64,000 nt of DNA, taken from contig CP093829.1 in NCBI GenBank assembly GCA_033063855.1, positions 196,243 through 260,242 on the forward strand, read 5' to 3'. Each line of letters begins with the position of its first letter. The stretch's first letter is position 1. A program made the translations under genes and the position numbers. The DNA comes from Smittia aterrima (lineage: Eukaryota; Arthropoda; Insecta; Diptera; Chironomidae). Under the pieces are notes generated by a model. It saw only the letters and a list, made by a program, of their open reading frames with translations, did no database searches and was not told the origin of the DNA. Below are positions 24,621 through 37,066 of this stretch, one piece after another.

Positions 24621-26124
24621 TAAGCGCTGCCTCAAGTCGCGGAAACTAAACAGAAGAAGTGATATTAAAGCATCTTGTTGATTATTTCGCGCCGTGGAAT
24701 CCGAAGCAGTTTTTCTGATAGAGAAGAAAAGACTTTCACTTGTCGTAGCATCTTCCTCGAGATACGAGTTGAGATCGCTTAATCTGTCCAAACTAATCTC
24801 GATGATGTTTTGTTGATTGCTCGTATTGTAATAGAAAAAAAAAGTTTTCGAGCTAAAACTCATTGATGAAAATATTTTAAAAAGAAATTTTGTTGATTGG
24901 AAGAGAATTGTATTGGATTAGTGGAAGATCGACTTTGAATTAGAAAGAAAAAGCAGCGATCATGTGGAAGACGACTTTGCTGGTAAGAAATCAATTTAAT
25001 TACAACTTTTGTTTGTTGAGAAGACAATTGATTGAGAGTTGATTTGATCTTCAAACTCTTCGCTTGAAAATTCAATTTGCAAAGAGCCATTCATGAAAGT
25101 TTATTTGACTGAAAGGCAACGCAATTGAGCTGCTTAGTTCAAACAACTTCCCGGCGAGAGCTCACTGATTGCCAATAACTTGCCAATTTGAAGAATTCAT
25201 AATGATCCTCGATTTCCCGTGAAGTTTTCATCATTTTTCAAGAAACAAGATCGCAAACAATTGAGCAAGAAACAAATTATTTAGCTAAATTATTCTTCGT
25301 TAAGTCACAATCGTAAAGCGAATTAAATTGTGCAATTTGATTAATTGAAAGATATGATGCGATGTGAAGCAAGTGAGTGTCGAAAAAATTGTTTTAATGA
25401 CGCTATGTCGTGCGATCATTTAATTGCGGGTCTAATGATGGCTGTAAGGTCTTTGCTTTTTGTCGGCGACATGTCCATTCTGATCTGAATCACGAAGAAA
25501 ATAATTTGATGTTTGGTGTGTTTTTATGTTGGACAATTTGATCCGCCGTAAAACACCTTTAGCCATGAGAATCACGACACATCTTACGATCGACAATATC
25601 GGATAACGGTCTTTAATCTGAATTGTTTCCAAAGCTTTTATGTAATGTCAATCTGCCTTTGTTCGTGGCTTGTCATAAAAAAGTGTTTCATTTGCATTTT
25701 TATCAGCGACGCCGCGAAATCATTTACTGCATAAGAGAAAGTCGAGGATGAGAGACGTGGCGTATGTGGATCGTGTGTCGATGATCCTCCCATTCAATCG
25801 AAACTCGTTTCGAATTCCTTTCGGTGATTAACGAACGAATTCCATCGTTCACTTTGTTTCTCATGAACTCGAAGATGTTTATGGACGTTAAGCTCTCAGC
25901 GTGAATATCCGGAAGTCTAAGACATCGCACATTGTGTACCAATCGATCGATTATGCAAAAAATACTTGTTTATCGACTGACTAGAGAAACTGAAGACGAA
26001 CATTTTATGCCAATTAACACATCCAATGTTTTACGTTTTAAGTTTCATTTCTCTCCCAACGATTTGTCTCAACCTGTAATCGTTTGCTTCTCGAATTTCA
26101 AACTAAAAAAATCTGTTTGATTTA

Positions 26125-26965
26125 CTGTTGACACGACCAGAAGTTGATGAGATGAATTTTAAACTTTTCGCACGCAAATTCGAGATGGAAAAAAATATTT
26201 GAGAAAGCGAAGTGATTTGGCAGAAGTTCAAGTTGACATCGTTCATCACGAAAATATTTTTTCACAAAAAAAAAACGTGCGAATCTTATTTGTTAAATCG
26301 AAACATTTAAGTTTGTCCATTCAGAAATTTGTCAGTAGTTTCACTTCAATTATTCACGCTAGTCATTAGAATGGAGAGAGAATGATTAACGATCTGAGTA
26401 TATCAATAAATCCAAACATCATTTAATCATCGTCAGTTGAAATCATCTGTGAGTTTATGCAACTCGTGTTGAACATCTTTTCTCTCGCAATTTCATCAAA
26501 GCTTTGTTACTTGATTCGACGGAACGGTCTGAAGCAATTGTTTGAAAGTTTCGCAGTGATAAACGATGGGAACATCAAAGTCGTGGACAGCGGTTATTGA
26601 TGGACTTCTTTGTGATCCAAATTGGGTAATCGATGCAGGAAACTGCTGCGCACTTCACTAAATTCAAAATCAAGACATTTAATTTGGACTGAGAGAGATC
26701 AAGCCAAAAAGACATGATTTTATCTCTAAACACCGCCGGCGAATCGCTGTAGATGGACATCATTACTAACGCCATCAAATCTAAATCTAACTTCGTGATT
26801 CGCAACTGATGAACTCTCAAATCGTCAAATTATCTTAAACGTCAACTTGATGACACTGCCTGACTCGCATGCGTGCTGAATCCATAAAACACTTCTCGCC
26901 TTTCTCACTCACATCGCGTCAAGATGATCTCAAAAAGCTTTTAAACTTTGGCATGCTCTTAACTT
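26125..26965 (-). repeat. Inverted repeat, right arm
   Basis: Reverse-complement partner of the left arm at 21640-22490, leaving a spacer of about 3.6 kb. The near-identical core is about 26441-26880. A 4-nt indel next to the GCATGCGAG string, and a few substitutions, distinguish the cores. Confidence 0.85.
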
Positions 26966-28103
26966 CATTTGAAACATCAAAATTGTGACCTAATCAATCT
27001 CAAGACAAAAGATCACCCATTCGTTGTCTAACATAACTTGATCTCTGATCGATCGAAAGCCTTTCTTTTATTAAAGTGATCCAAAGATCGAAATCTGTGG
27101 CTTTTACTGTCGATCTTAAAAAGAAATCATTTCATTTAAAGGTCGTTTGTTTTTCTAGCTGAAATAAGAGATAGAAAGATTTTATAATCAGTTGACATTT
27201 GTTTTTTGACTAAAAACTTGATGTTTCCGAATAAAGAAATAAAAGCTTTTTTGTGCTTTCATTTGAAATTGAGTTAATGATAAGCAATTCCTCTCAGCCT
27301 TCTTTCTATCTTAACTTCTTTTTTATCATCCAAATCGATGTGAGAACGTCAGCAATTTGTTTTTTCGAAAATATTCAAATCACCTTTCTCAACGAGGTTT
27401 CTGTGTCATCGTCGCGATTCTTATTTACATTCAATGATGAGCTTTACCGTTTTATTTGTCATTCCAATCGGGAGACCTGACGTTACAATCGCCTTGAAAA
27501 TTTAAAGAAATTTCGCAAATGTCTCATTGCTTTGCAATGCGATGAAGCGAGTGACGTTTCTTTTCGCAAGAATAAAATTGCCGGCGACCTTCAACATGGC
27601 GTGTATCACTCAAATGTGTAATTTTATGAATAACAAAGTGTCGGACGATCAACAAACGTTCATCATCATTAATTTGAATGGCTTTCTTCTTCATTGTTCG
27701 GTAATAATAACAAAATCGAATTGTTTGCTGTGTTCATGGTGCGAATTCAATGCAACACGATTTTTGTAAAACGCCAAACGGAAATAGATCGACACTGTTG
27801 GAGATTTCGCTGCGAAATTCTCTCGTCGTGGGAACTCGGACAAAAAGGAAGTTCACCGAACTCAAACCTTTCCCTTGATGTTGATCGATTAATAAAATTA
27901 AATTTGAAAGAAATAATTTCGTCTAGTCTCTTACGTTCACGTCCTTGTCTCTCACCCTTTCAAAAAAAATGTGTGTAGTCACATAACATGGAGACGCTCG
28001 AGTCATCACGAAATGGCGAAAGATCCAAATTAATTTTTTTTTGCATAATTTTTATAATTAAAATCGCTCGAAAACATTCGGCAAGCAAAAAGTGTTTCTT
28101 GCG

Positions 28104-28350
28104 TTGCCTTTCTCTGAACAAACATTTCTCCAAAAGAGACTCTGAAGAGCGGGGGAAACTTCTTCTTCGCGATGGACTTTAATAATTGTAATGTTGGGTC
28201 GAGGAGAAGACTTTCTCAAACAGCGACGATCAAAGACCAAAAAAATGTTTTTTCTCTCTCGCGGGGTTTCTTCGAGTGAAATGAAATTGCTTGGGACGAA
28301 CTCCAGTCGCTGATCGAGCTTCGAGTTTAAGAGACGTCTAAGAAAGTCAA
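28104..28350 (+). repeat. Diverged direct repeat, copy 2
   Basis: Second copy of the element at 24376-24620, in the same orientation, 3.7 kb downstream, and ending about 430 nt before the start codon of the secreted Gln-rich protein. It therefore sits in that gene's upstream region. Confidence 0.75.
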
Positions 28351-28781
28351 GTCTCAAACAGTGTTGAGAATTCCAAACAATTTCGATTGCCTCGCTAAGA
28401 GGAAGTGAAGAAGAAGTTGAAGTGATACAGCTTAAAAGCCATTTTATGATTATTTTGATTGCCAATTGAGCTAACTCGCTTTCACTCAACGATTTTCGGT
28501 GTAATTAACTCTCGTGTGAATTTTCCTTCTCCGGCAAATGATACTTTTATCACAAACTCGTAACGAGTAGTTTATGGCTGTGGAAAATTGAATCTTCGGA
28601 TGTTTATTATTGTGCAACACTAAAAGTGAAGTCTCGAGTGAAGAGAAGAGGAGAAGACAAGCGTGGAAAATTGAATAATGAAATAAAAGAAAAACTTAAT
28701 TGGTCAAACAAATTTCACGAGACATTGCACAAGATTGTTTAGCATTCACACCAAGTCTGTTGATTTTATTCAAGTAGAGCG

Positions 28782-31700
28782 ATGAGGATTTCAATATTTG
28801 TGGTGAGTGCGCGGGTCGTGATTGAAAGCAAAGTGTGTCAATCTGAAAAATATTCCGTCAGGTGCCTGGAATTTCAACAAAACTGCAGCGTCGTTTTATC
28901 AAAACTTAATTTTCCGGTTTTCGCGGAGAAAAACTCTCACTGGTCGATCGATGATGTCGTTTGCTTTTTCGCTTCAGCACGAACTTTTCTTATTTCGTTC
29001 CACCGTCGTTTCGTTTTCTTTTATCTCATCTCTCGGCGCTTTGGTGCTGCAAGTGAAAGTAATTTACTTCTTCTTTAACAAGTTTCTGCTTCTCAATGCT
29101 GATGGTCTTCTTCTTTGGTTTTCGGGGCAACTCTTCGTTTGATATCGATTGATGACGATGCCGAACTAAAAGCAACGACGGGGAAAATAATAATCTCTTC
29201 GCTTGACTCATTATTTGATGAATGAAGATGATGCAAAGAAAAAATTATTATTCTCACGAGACAGACGAGAAAATTACTCGAGCGATTTCGTTTTCATTTC
29301 TCGGACTTTTTGGACAAAAAAATTTATGACTTGAAGCTTCCCGAAAAAAAAAAGTGCAAAGAGAGTGAAATCATGTGCACAAGGCTTAAAATGTCAAGAG
29401 CTTAATTGTCGCGAAGATGAACCGGATTTTAGGCGACGAGGATTTAATGAATTTTTCGGTTGTGACGATTGAGATCGTAAAAGAAACCATAAACGTTTCT
29501 CAACCCGAGATTAAGATCTTTAATGATGCAGGAAGAAACTTTGGCGGAGTCTTATCGGAAATTGAGAAAGTTACGGTAACATCCTTGTAATCAAAGCTAC
29601 TACGCCTCTAAGATTAATCTCACGTCTTGTGTTTTTCGCTCATATCGAGCACAAGACTTTCTTGCGATCTCCAAAAACAACAGGAAATTATGAAGCACGA
29701 AGTTGATCGCTTTTCATGCTGAGCCGTCATGATGAAGCGATAATCGGACAGCTGAAGCGATTGTTTCTTTATCGCTTGTACTCGTAAAATTACACACTCG
29801 GCGGTCTCTAATCGCCAACAACTAATGAAATTAACTTAATCAGTGAGCTTTTGACGGATTTTTTTCTTTGGAACAAAAGTTTCGCTAGACTGCTCACAAA
29901 AGCAAAGAAAATTTTGTGCTTTGTCCAATTTAAAACTCAAACAGATCAGAGGTTGTAAGCTTCTGGTGATTCTTGATAAAGTTAATACAACTACGAGTGA
30001 TTTATGTCGCTTTCGAAGTTTGCGGTGGGCAGAGTTCGTGATTCGTTCATCAACTGAGATTGAAGTTTATTAATGACTTTGATATGTTTCTGTGGGAAGA
30101 AGATCAGTCTGGACTTTCTAAGTCAGAGGTTTGATTAATTTATTTCAGAAAGGAAAACATTGTCCCTACATTTGCTTACAAGTCGTTGTGTTTTAACTTT
30201 GGCCCAATTTCACTCAAAAACGTTAATATTTTGTTGTTTTCATCTCAAAACGGAATAAATTTTCATCACTAATCTCTTTCGGGCATTTAAAAATACATTT
30301 ATGTGAAAATTTTCCATCTCGCGCATAATTTCTTCTTCGTGGCGAGTTTCTAAACATTAGCGGCAAGCGCAAGTTACTTGAGATGATATGCAAAGTTATT
30401 CTCATGCTTAGGCTCGCTTTTCTTCATTTTCAAGTTCAATGCAAAGAGAAAAAGAAAACGAATAATATTAAAACGAACATATTTGACTTCTTGTTTCGTT
30501 TCTGCATGAAGTTGACCGCCTTTCTTCCTCCCATCGAAATCGATTTCGCGTAGATCTGTGTGTGTGACCTCAATCTTAAGCACAGGCTCTCAACTCACTC
30601 GAGTCATTTGTACTTAAGCACGATATTAAGTTAATTTAGTGTAGAGATCTTCTCTCAACAATAAAACAATCGACTCGATGATCAATCGATGTCTTTGTCG
30701 CTAACCATTCAAAATCAATTTCCACGCAAACAAATAACTCATCTTATCGTTCGTGCTCGCTTCTCATCAACATTTTCGAATTGTTAAGTCAAAATGTGTT
30801 AATGACTTCACATTTTTCTTCTACCTTCACTTTCTTTAATGTTTGTGCCTGTTTCGGTTTTCTTTTGATTGAAGACGACAGAAAGTGAAATACTGACGAA
30901 CGCCGAGACGCCTACGACAGTTTGCAATTGCGACAATAAATTGGCCGTGTAATCAAATATTTACTTCGGTGTCTAAGCAATTAAAATTTCTCTTTGGCTA
31001 AGGCATGACGGAAGGTTTTCACACCTGAGCGGCAACGGTAGCGTCGTGAATTCATTGACTTAATTTCAGTTGACTTAACGTACTCGAATGAACGAATCTC
31101 ACGACGATGATTCGTTTTATCCCCGCGAGGCGTGATCTACCATTGTTCAAACATGCAATTTTCTTCTTCTTTGCAGATCGCAATTGCAGTAAGCGTCGTT
31201 AATGCTGCTGAAAAAACATCGCCGAACGCCACGGCTGAAGTCGCAAAGACAAAAGAGCCGCGCGGCAAACGAAACTTAAATCATTTCGGAAATTATGACG
31301 CGAGTCGACGAGCTGACGGATACGATTACCAGCCATCTGGATACAGTAAGTTGATTAAACTCTCATTCCAGCTCAAATTACTAACGCTGTGAATTTTATT
31401 CTTCAACAGATTACGAGCCAAGTAATTATATTGGCGGTGGATCAGCACCAGGTGAACACTATCCACAACAATACGCAGAAGCTCCCGAGCCAATTATCGA
31501 AATCATCATTCAAGATAATAATGAAACTTTGCCAGCACCCGAACCAATTATTCAAGGTTCAGGAAAAAAGAAGAAGGAACAAGTTCAAGTTTTCTATGTG
31601 AAATATCATAAAGATGAGCATAGCGGGCAATTGCAAATTCATGATCCAGTTGCAGCTCTTTCTCCAAATGGTCACGCACAAAACGAAGATGAATATGAAG

Positions 31701-34700
31701 ATGAACCGATCTCCATCGTTACTCCAATCCCGCAAATTGCGAAAGCACCGACAACTCTTCGGACAATTATTCGTCCTGATTCGCAACAATACGAAAGTGA
31801 CAGTGGAGTTCATGTTACCTTCGGATCGCCACACAATCATAACAGCAAATCTGATAATCAAGTTCATGATGAAGACAAGGTTGAAACAAACTTAAGACCG
31901 ATCATACGCTTACCTCAAAACAGAATTGGAGTTGCAAAAGAAACGATCTTGCAAAATCTTCAAGGATTAATTCTCAATGGACCGCCAGCGAATTTCCTGC
32001 CTCAAGCTCAAGCTTTGCAATCGCCACCTAAGAACAGACCGCCACCAGAGTTCAACCCTCAAAATAATTTCGTGTCTCCTCAAAATCAAGGCCCATTATC
32101 GCATGAACTTAGTCTTCCTGGACAAGATTCAATCAAGCCTTTCCGACAAAATCAAAATCGTCCGGAACGTCCACAAAATGGACTTCAAAGCTTCCCAGAA
32201 CGTCAACAAAATGGACAAAATGGGGGACCATCTTTAAACTTTCCAAATCTTCCAAGTTTCCCTGAACGTAATCAACAATCTGAACGTGGTCAGCAGCAAC
32301 AAGGTCCTGGATTAAATCTCCCGAGTTTCCCTGAACGCAATCAACAATCTGAGCGTGGTCAGCAGCAGCAAGGTCAAGGATTGAATCTTCCTAGTTTCCC
32401 AGAACGCAATCAACAAGGATCGAGCCAACGTGGCCAACAAGGTCAAAGCTTTGGCGAACGAAATCAACAACAAGGCAATAATCTCCAAAGCTTTGCAGAG
32501 CGTAATCAACAAGGACCCAGCTTTGGTGAACGTGGCCAGCAACAACAAGGTCCTGGATTAAATCTTCTTAGTTTCCCTGAACGCAATCAACAATCTGAAC
32601 GTGGTCAGCAGCAACAAGGTCCTGGATTAAATCTTCTTAGTTTCCCTGAACGCAATCAACAATCTGAACGTGGTCAGCAGCAACAAGGTCCTGGATTAAA
32701 TCTCCCTAGTTTCCCTGAACGCAATCAACAATCTGAACGTGGTCAGCAGCAACAGGGTCCTGGATTAAATCTCCCAAGTTTCCCTGAACGCAATCAACAA
32801 TCTGAACGTGGTCAGCAGCAACAAGGTCCTGGATTAAATCTCCCGAGTTTCCCTGAACGTAATCAACAATCTGAACGTGGTCAGCAGCAACAAGGTCCTG
32901 GATTAAATCTTCCAAGCTTTCCCGAACGTAATCAACAAGGACCCAACTTTGGCGAACGTGGTCAGCAACAAGGATTAAATCTCCCTAGTTTCCCCGAGCG
33001 CGGTCAACAGGGACCAAGCTTTTCTGAACGAGGGCAGCAAGGACCAAATTTCCCCGAACTTGGTCAGCCAGGATTGAATCTTCCAAGCTTCCCAGAACGT
33101 AATCAACAAGGACCGAGCTTCCCCGGACGAGGTCAGCCAGGAATCAATCTCCCAAGTTTCCCTGAGCGAAATCAACAAGGACCAAGCTTCCCCGAACGTG
33201 GTCAGCCAGGATTAAATCTTCCAAACTTTCCCGATCGCGGTCAGCCAGGAATAAATCTTCCAAGTTTCCCTGAAAGAAATCAACAAGGTCCAAGTTTTGC
33301 TGAACGTGGCCAACAACCAGGATTGAATCTTCCAAGTTTCCCGGAGCGCAATCAACTAGGATCAGGCCAACGTGGTCAACAAGGAGGTCCAAGCTTCCCT
33401 GAACTACAAAGACCAGGTTTCCCCGAACGTCAACAACAGAAACAAGGACTAAACTTCCGACCACCACAAATTCCATTGCAACATCAACCTCAAAACCCCT
33501 TCCAACAGCTGCCAAATATTCTTGGGCAACCGCAATTTAACCAACCGCCAAGATTACCATCTCCACAGCAACTTCTTCAACAACAGCCCTTGCTGAGACC
33601 ACCTCAAAGACCAGCAGTGCCAGGAAACTTTAATCAAAATCAAAAACCTTTCAACTATCATGCTTTCCAAAATCAAGAAAATTCTCAGCAGCAACAGCAA
33701 GTTCGTTTTCCTAGCGGACAACCACCGCAATTCGGTGGCCCTAATTTCCCAAGACCTCAATCATCTCAAAACTCGCTTCCTCGACCTGGACAAATTCCAA
33801 GCTTCCCCAACTCTAATCAGCAACTGCCATCAATTAATCGACCTCCAACACAATTCAATCGTCCAAGTGCCCCGCAAATTCCTGGTGGACCACCACCAAA
33901 CTTCCGACCAAATCAAGAACTGGGAGGTCAACCTCAACTGCAAGTTCAGTCATTACAGCAACACAACGAGCAGTTCCTTCAACAGCAGATACAGCAACAG
34001 CTACAACAACAGAGCTTTGAAGAAGGAAACTCCAACATTTTCCGTGGCGGTCTTGTTCAACAAAATGCTCCAGATCTTACTAGCCCTAATCATCGTCCAC
34101 AACAGTTGCAATCACAAGAAAATTTCCAAAACCAACCCGAAAATTCTGCTTTCCATCAAGAACAAAATCGATTTATTCAACAAAGCTTCGGAAACGACGT
34201 TCAAGTCTCTTCGTCAGTTCCCAAGTTTGAACATCACATCACTGAGACTGTGAATCCTCCAGTTTTCTTCCAACCAACTGCTGTCGACATGGATCGCTTC
34301 CAGCAACAAGAAGCAGAAAGACAAAATCAATATCAAAATCAAAATCAACAGCAATCGCAAGAAGCAACTTCAAGTCAGAAAAATAATAATAATTTTGTCC
34401 AACAATCTCAAGAGTTATCTCCATCACATCAGAAAACTGAATCCAACCATCGTTTCTCAATTAAACCACAATCTCAGCAAAGTCAAATCGGAGGAGTATC
34501 AAATCACTTCTCTGAAGTTTTCCCACAAATCGAAAGTCAGAAGCAACTCGGATCTCCAACCTTCTTGGAATTAAATGGACGCAATAATTTCTCACCCGAA
34601 CATCGCGAAACTCAAAAACCACAACCAGCGACTCAACATCATGAGCCATCGAAAACTAAGTCAACTTCGACTAAGTTTACAATAACTAACAATAAATTAA

Positions 34701-36037
34701 TTACGTCAACGACAAAAGTAACGACAACGACACAGAAGCCAAGTCCTTCAACTACGAAAAAACCTTTAAACATTGAACTTCCCGATGAAGTTCCCGATGA
34801 TCTCCGTCAACAACTTTTGTCATCAGGAATTTTAGAAAATGCACAGATCAGTGTTCTCGATTACGACAAGGTCGGTGACACTTCTCTCCAAGATTTGCCT
34901 CCAGAGCATTTGGCAAACTTCTTCAGCTCAGGTGGAGCTGCCCAAATCGGAGGTGGAGCTGCTTCAAACAAAGTAGTTTCAGTTTTGAAACCAAATGGCG
35001 ACAGCATCGAAGATAAACTTCAGACACTAAAGAATGACAGAGAAATTACGAAAGTACTTGAAAACAGCAAGAAACTTCCGTCGGGCAAACAAGATGTGAA
35101 TCTTAAGGTCATTAAATTTGATGCGCAAACACAGAAAAATTTCCACGAGCAATACATTCAGAAAGATTCAAAGATTCTGCCATCCATCAACCTCGAGAAT
35201 AATTACAATCGATATCTTCCTTTGAAAATCAACGGCGCTCAATTCCCAATCCCAGATGTCGAAGAACTTAGAGGCAAGAAAATCTCAAGCGTTGTTGTGC
35301 TCGCGCCAGTTAATGGAAACGAAGAAGATCGCCGAACCGAGAGAGACACAATTGATACGAAACAAATCAAGTTTATCGCTGGAGATTCTCTCAAGAATCT
35401 TCTAACGAAGCCTTCGGGTGAAAACTACAAACGATGGCTCGAGAAAGAACAGAAAATCAATCCAGATTCACAAAGTGTTGTGCTGCTCGTTACGAAGTAA
35501 GTTTTCTCGTTAATGAAATGTCTGATTAACTTGTAAATCATCGACAAGCCTCTTGAGTATGCTCAAATTACAGCTTGGCGATGGCAATTTTCAAACTACT
35601 GAGATTATTTCCAAAGCGACTGTGACAAATTAATAATTTTCTCTTTAAACTTTCACAGAGACAACAGCTCAAACGAACAGGAGATTTTCATGTACGACAT
35701 AGTCAGCAAGACCGTGAGTAGGTTAAGTGGCGAGCTTTCATCAAAGTTCGTTGATGTTGCTGAGGAAAATATCTTCGATGAATCTTCATCGATTGATAGA
35801 ATGGATGTTGGATTTGAAGATGAAGATTCTCAAGCTGAGCCATCAGAAATTGTCGAATCGTTTGAAGAAAGTTTAGAAGCGGATCCATCAGAGATTGTGG
35901 AATCAATCGAAGAAAAACTAGAAGAAGAAGCTTCAGAGATTATTGAATCAATCATTAAGCCAGACAGCAAACCCGCGAAAGAACCAGAGAACATAATTGA
36001 CATCAGTTCCGGTTACAGTGTCATCAAAAACGAGTAA
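28782..36037 (+). CDS. Secreted Gln/Pro-rich repeat protein, 1,551 aa
   Basis: Likely an extracellular structural, mucin-like or cuticle-associated protein; the role is inference. Exons: 28782-28802 (ATG plus six codons), 31177-31345, 31410-35496 and 35659-36037 (TAA). Joining the first two restores a clean signal peptide, MRISIFVIAIAVSVVNAA, which is why I chose that start. The mature N-terminus is Tyr/Pro-rich with EPIIEIII and EPIIQG motifs. Next comes QVQVFYVKYHKDE...LSP, a short ordered block seen in several insect secreted low-complexity proteins. Residues of about 345-715 are imperfect 23-residue repeats around LPSFPERNQQ and ERGQQQQGPG. Long Gln/Pro/Asn-rich sequence follows, then a Thr/Lys-rich linker near residue 1,090. 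The C-terminal 400 residues are more ordered (LPDEVPDDLRQQLL, ISSVVVLAPVNG), with an acidic tail of repeated EIVES motifs. No transmembrane segment is seen. Confidence 0.88.
28803..31176 (+). other. Large first intron of the secreted Gln-rich gene
   Basis: A 2,374-nt GT-AG intron between the 21-nt first coding exon and the rest of the gene; the donor is GTG/gtgagt and the acceptor CTTTGCAG. It contains no supportable gene. A hairpin at 29624-29658 pairs GTCTTGTG with CACAAGAC around an inner GCTC/GAGC stem. Large first introns often carry enhancers, but none can be shown here. Confidence 0.65.
32255..32985 (+). repeat. 69-bp coding tandem repeat array
   Basis: The string AGTTTCCCTGAACG recurs with an exact 69-nt step at 32255, 32324 and 32393, then at 32570, 32639, 32708, 32777 and 32846, with an AGC variant at 32915. 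Units from 32570 onward differ by only a few bases, pointing to recent expansion. Each unit encodes 23 residues. Shorter degenerate units continue to about 33370. Confidence 0.9.
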
Positions 36038-37066
36038 ATCGATCTACATGAAAATCTTTTGTAAATAATTTCTTTGAATTTCTGTCGCTTGGAATTTTCC
36101 AAGGGAGACACTCGGCGATTGCTTGATAAGAAAACGAGTTTTTAGTCAGAAAATTTCTATGTAAATTTCGAATTAAGTTATTAAGTTTAATTAATTTCTT
36201 TTCATTCCAACTTCATTCGATTTTTTTTCCTAATTTATAAAATCTGAGCTGCAAATGCTGTTGTGAGCGTCATCAATCGTTTGACGCTCATTAACGCCAG
36301 CCAAGTGCCTCTAGAATACTCAATTCGATCTTATCTCGCTTTTCAAAAAAAGATTAAAAATATTTCGATAAATTAATAAATTAATTATAAATGCAAAAAT
36401 TGAAAATAAAGAAAATCAAAAATGGTTTTACGAATTAAAAAGTTTGTTGTGAAAGTTCGAATTGGCGTCGTGAACTGAATGAGGAATGCGCTGTTGATTG
36501 AATTAAATATTTTAGACTTAAATTAGTCTAATTATTAATTTCTTGAATCAACAATCGAACCTTTTCCCATTTTGTTAAAATTGAAACATCAAGAATCAAT
36601 TTTTGTTGAGACATGAAAGTTTTATTTTAATTGCATAATAAAATATTTTCCATAACTTTTAATTAACTAAGACCTTAAACAGGTTCGTGATAAACAAAAT
36701 TTTAATTTAAAAGTAATTTTTTTACCAGCCTCTGACCAAAAAATAATTCCAATCTGTAACTCAAAAGTTTCTCTTTGACTAAGTTTACGTTTGGCATCGA
36801 AATGTGTGATGAGTTTTCATCTGATTATCTAACTTTCTAACAGTTATGACTAAGAATGCTTAGCTGACTCGATGAAAAATTTCAAATTAATTTCATCAGC
36901 TTATAAATTAATTCAATGACACAAAATATCGTGGCAAATTTTCGAGAAACGTGATAGTCTGCCTCCTCTTAGAAATAAAGGAATGATAATGACTGCGATA
37001 AAAGCTGCGAAGTAATTTGATAGACATTGCACAAGAAGCAAAAGACGATGACTATAAATCAGAAAC
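36038..37066. other. Convergent 3' UTRs, secreted protein gene and HPS4
   Basis: Tail-to-tail spacer of about 1 kb without a gene. A perfect 9-bp stem, TGAGCGTCA/TGACGCTCA, lies at 36264-36290. Several AATAAA-like strings occur at 36395-36410 and near 36640. The sequence is very AT-rich. Confidence 0.55.

Larger units (their letters stand above)
21444..28781. other. Gene-poor 7.3-kb region with diverged internal repeats
   Basis: No exon chain is supported here. The region holds the inverted repeat, the left copy of the direct repeat and a short perfect-loop hairpin described separately. It ends with the promoter and 5' UTR of the secreted Gln-rich protein. It may be part of a very long first intron of the minus-strand zinc-finger gene. 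Confidence 0.5.
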
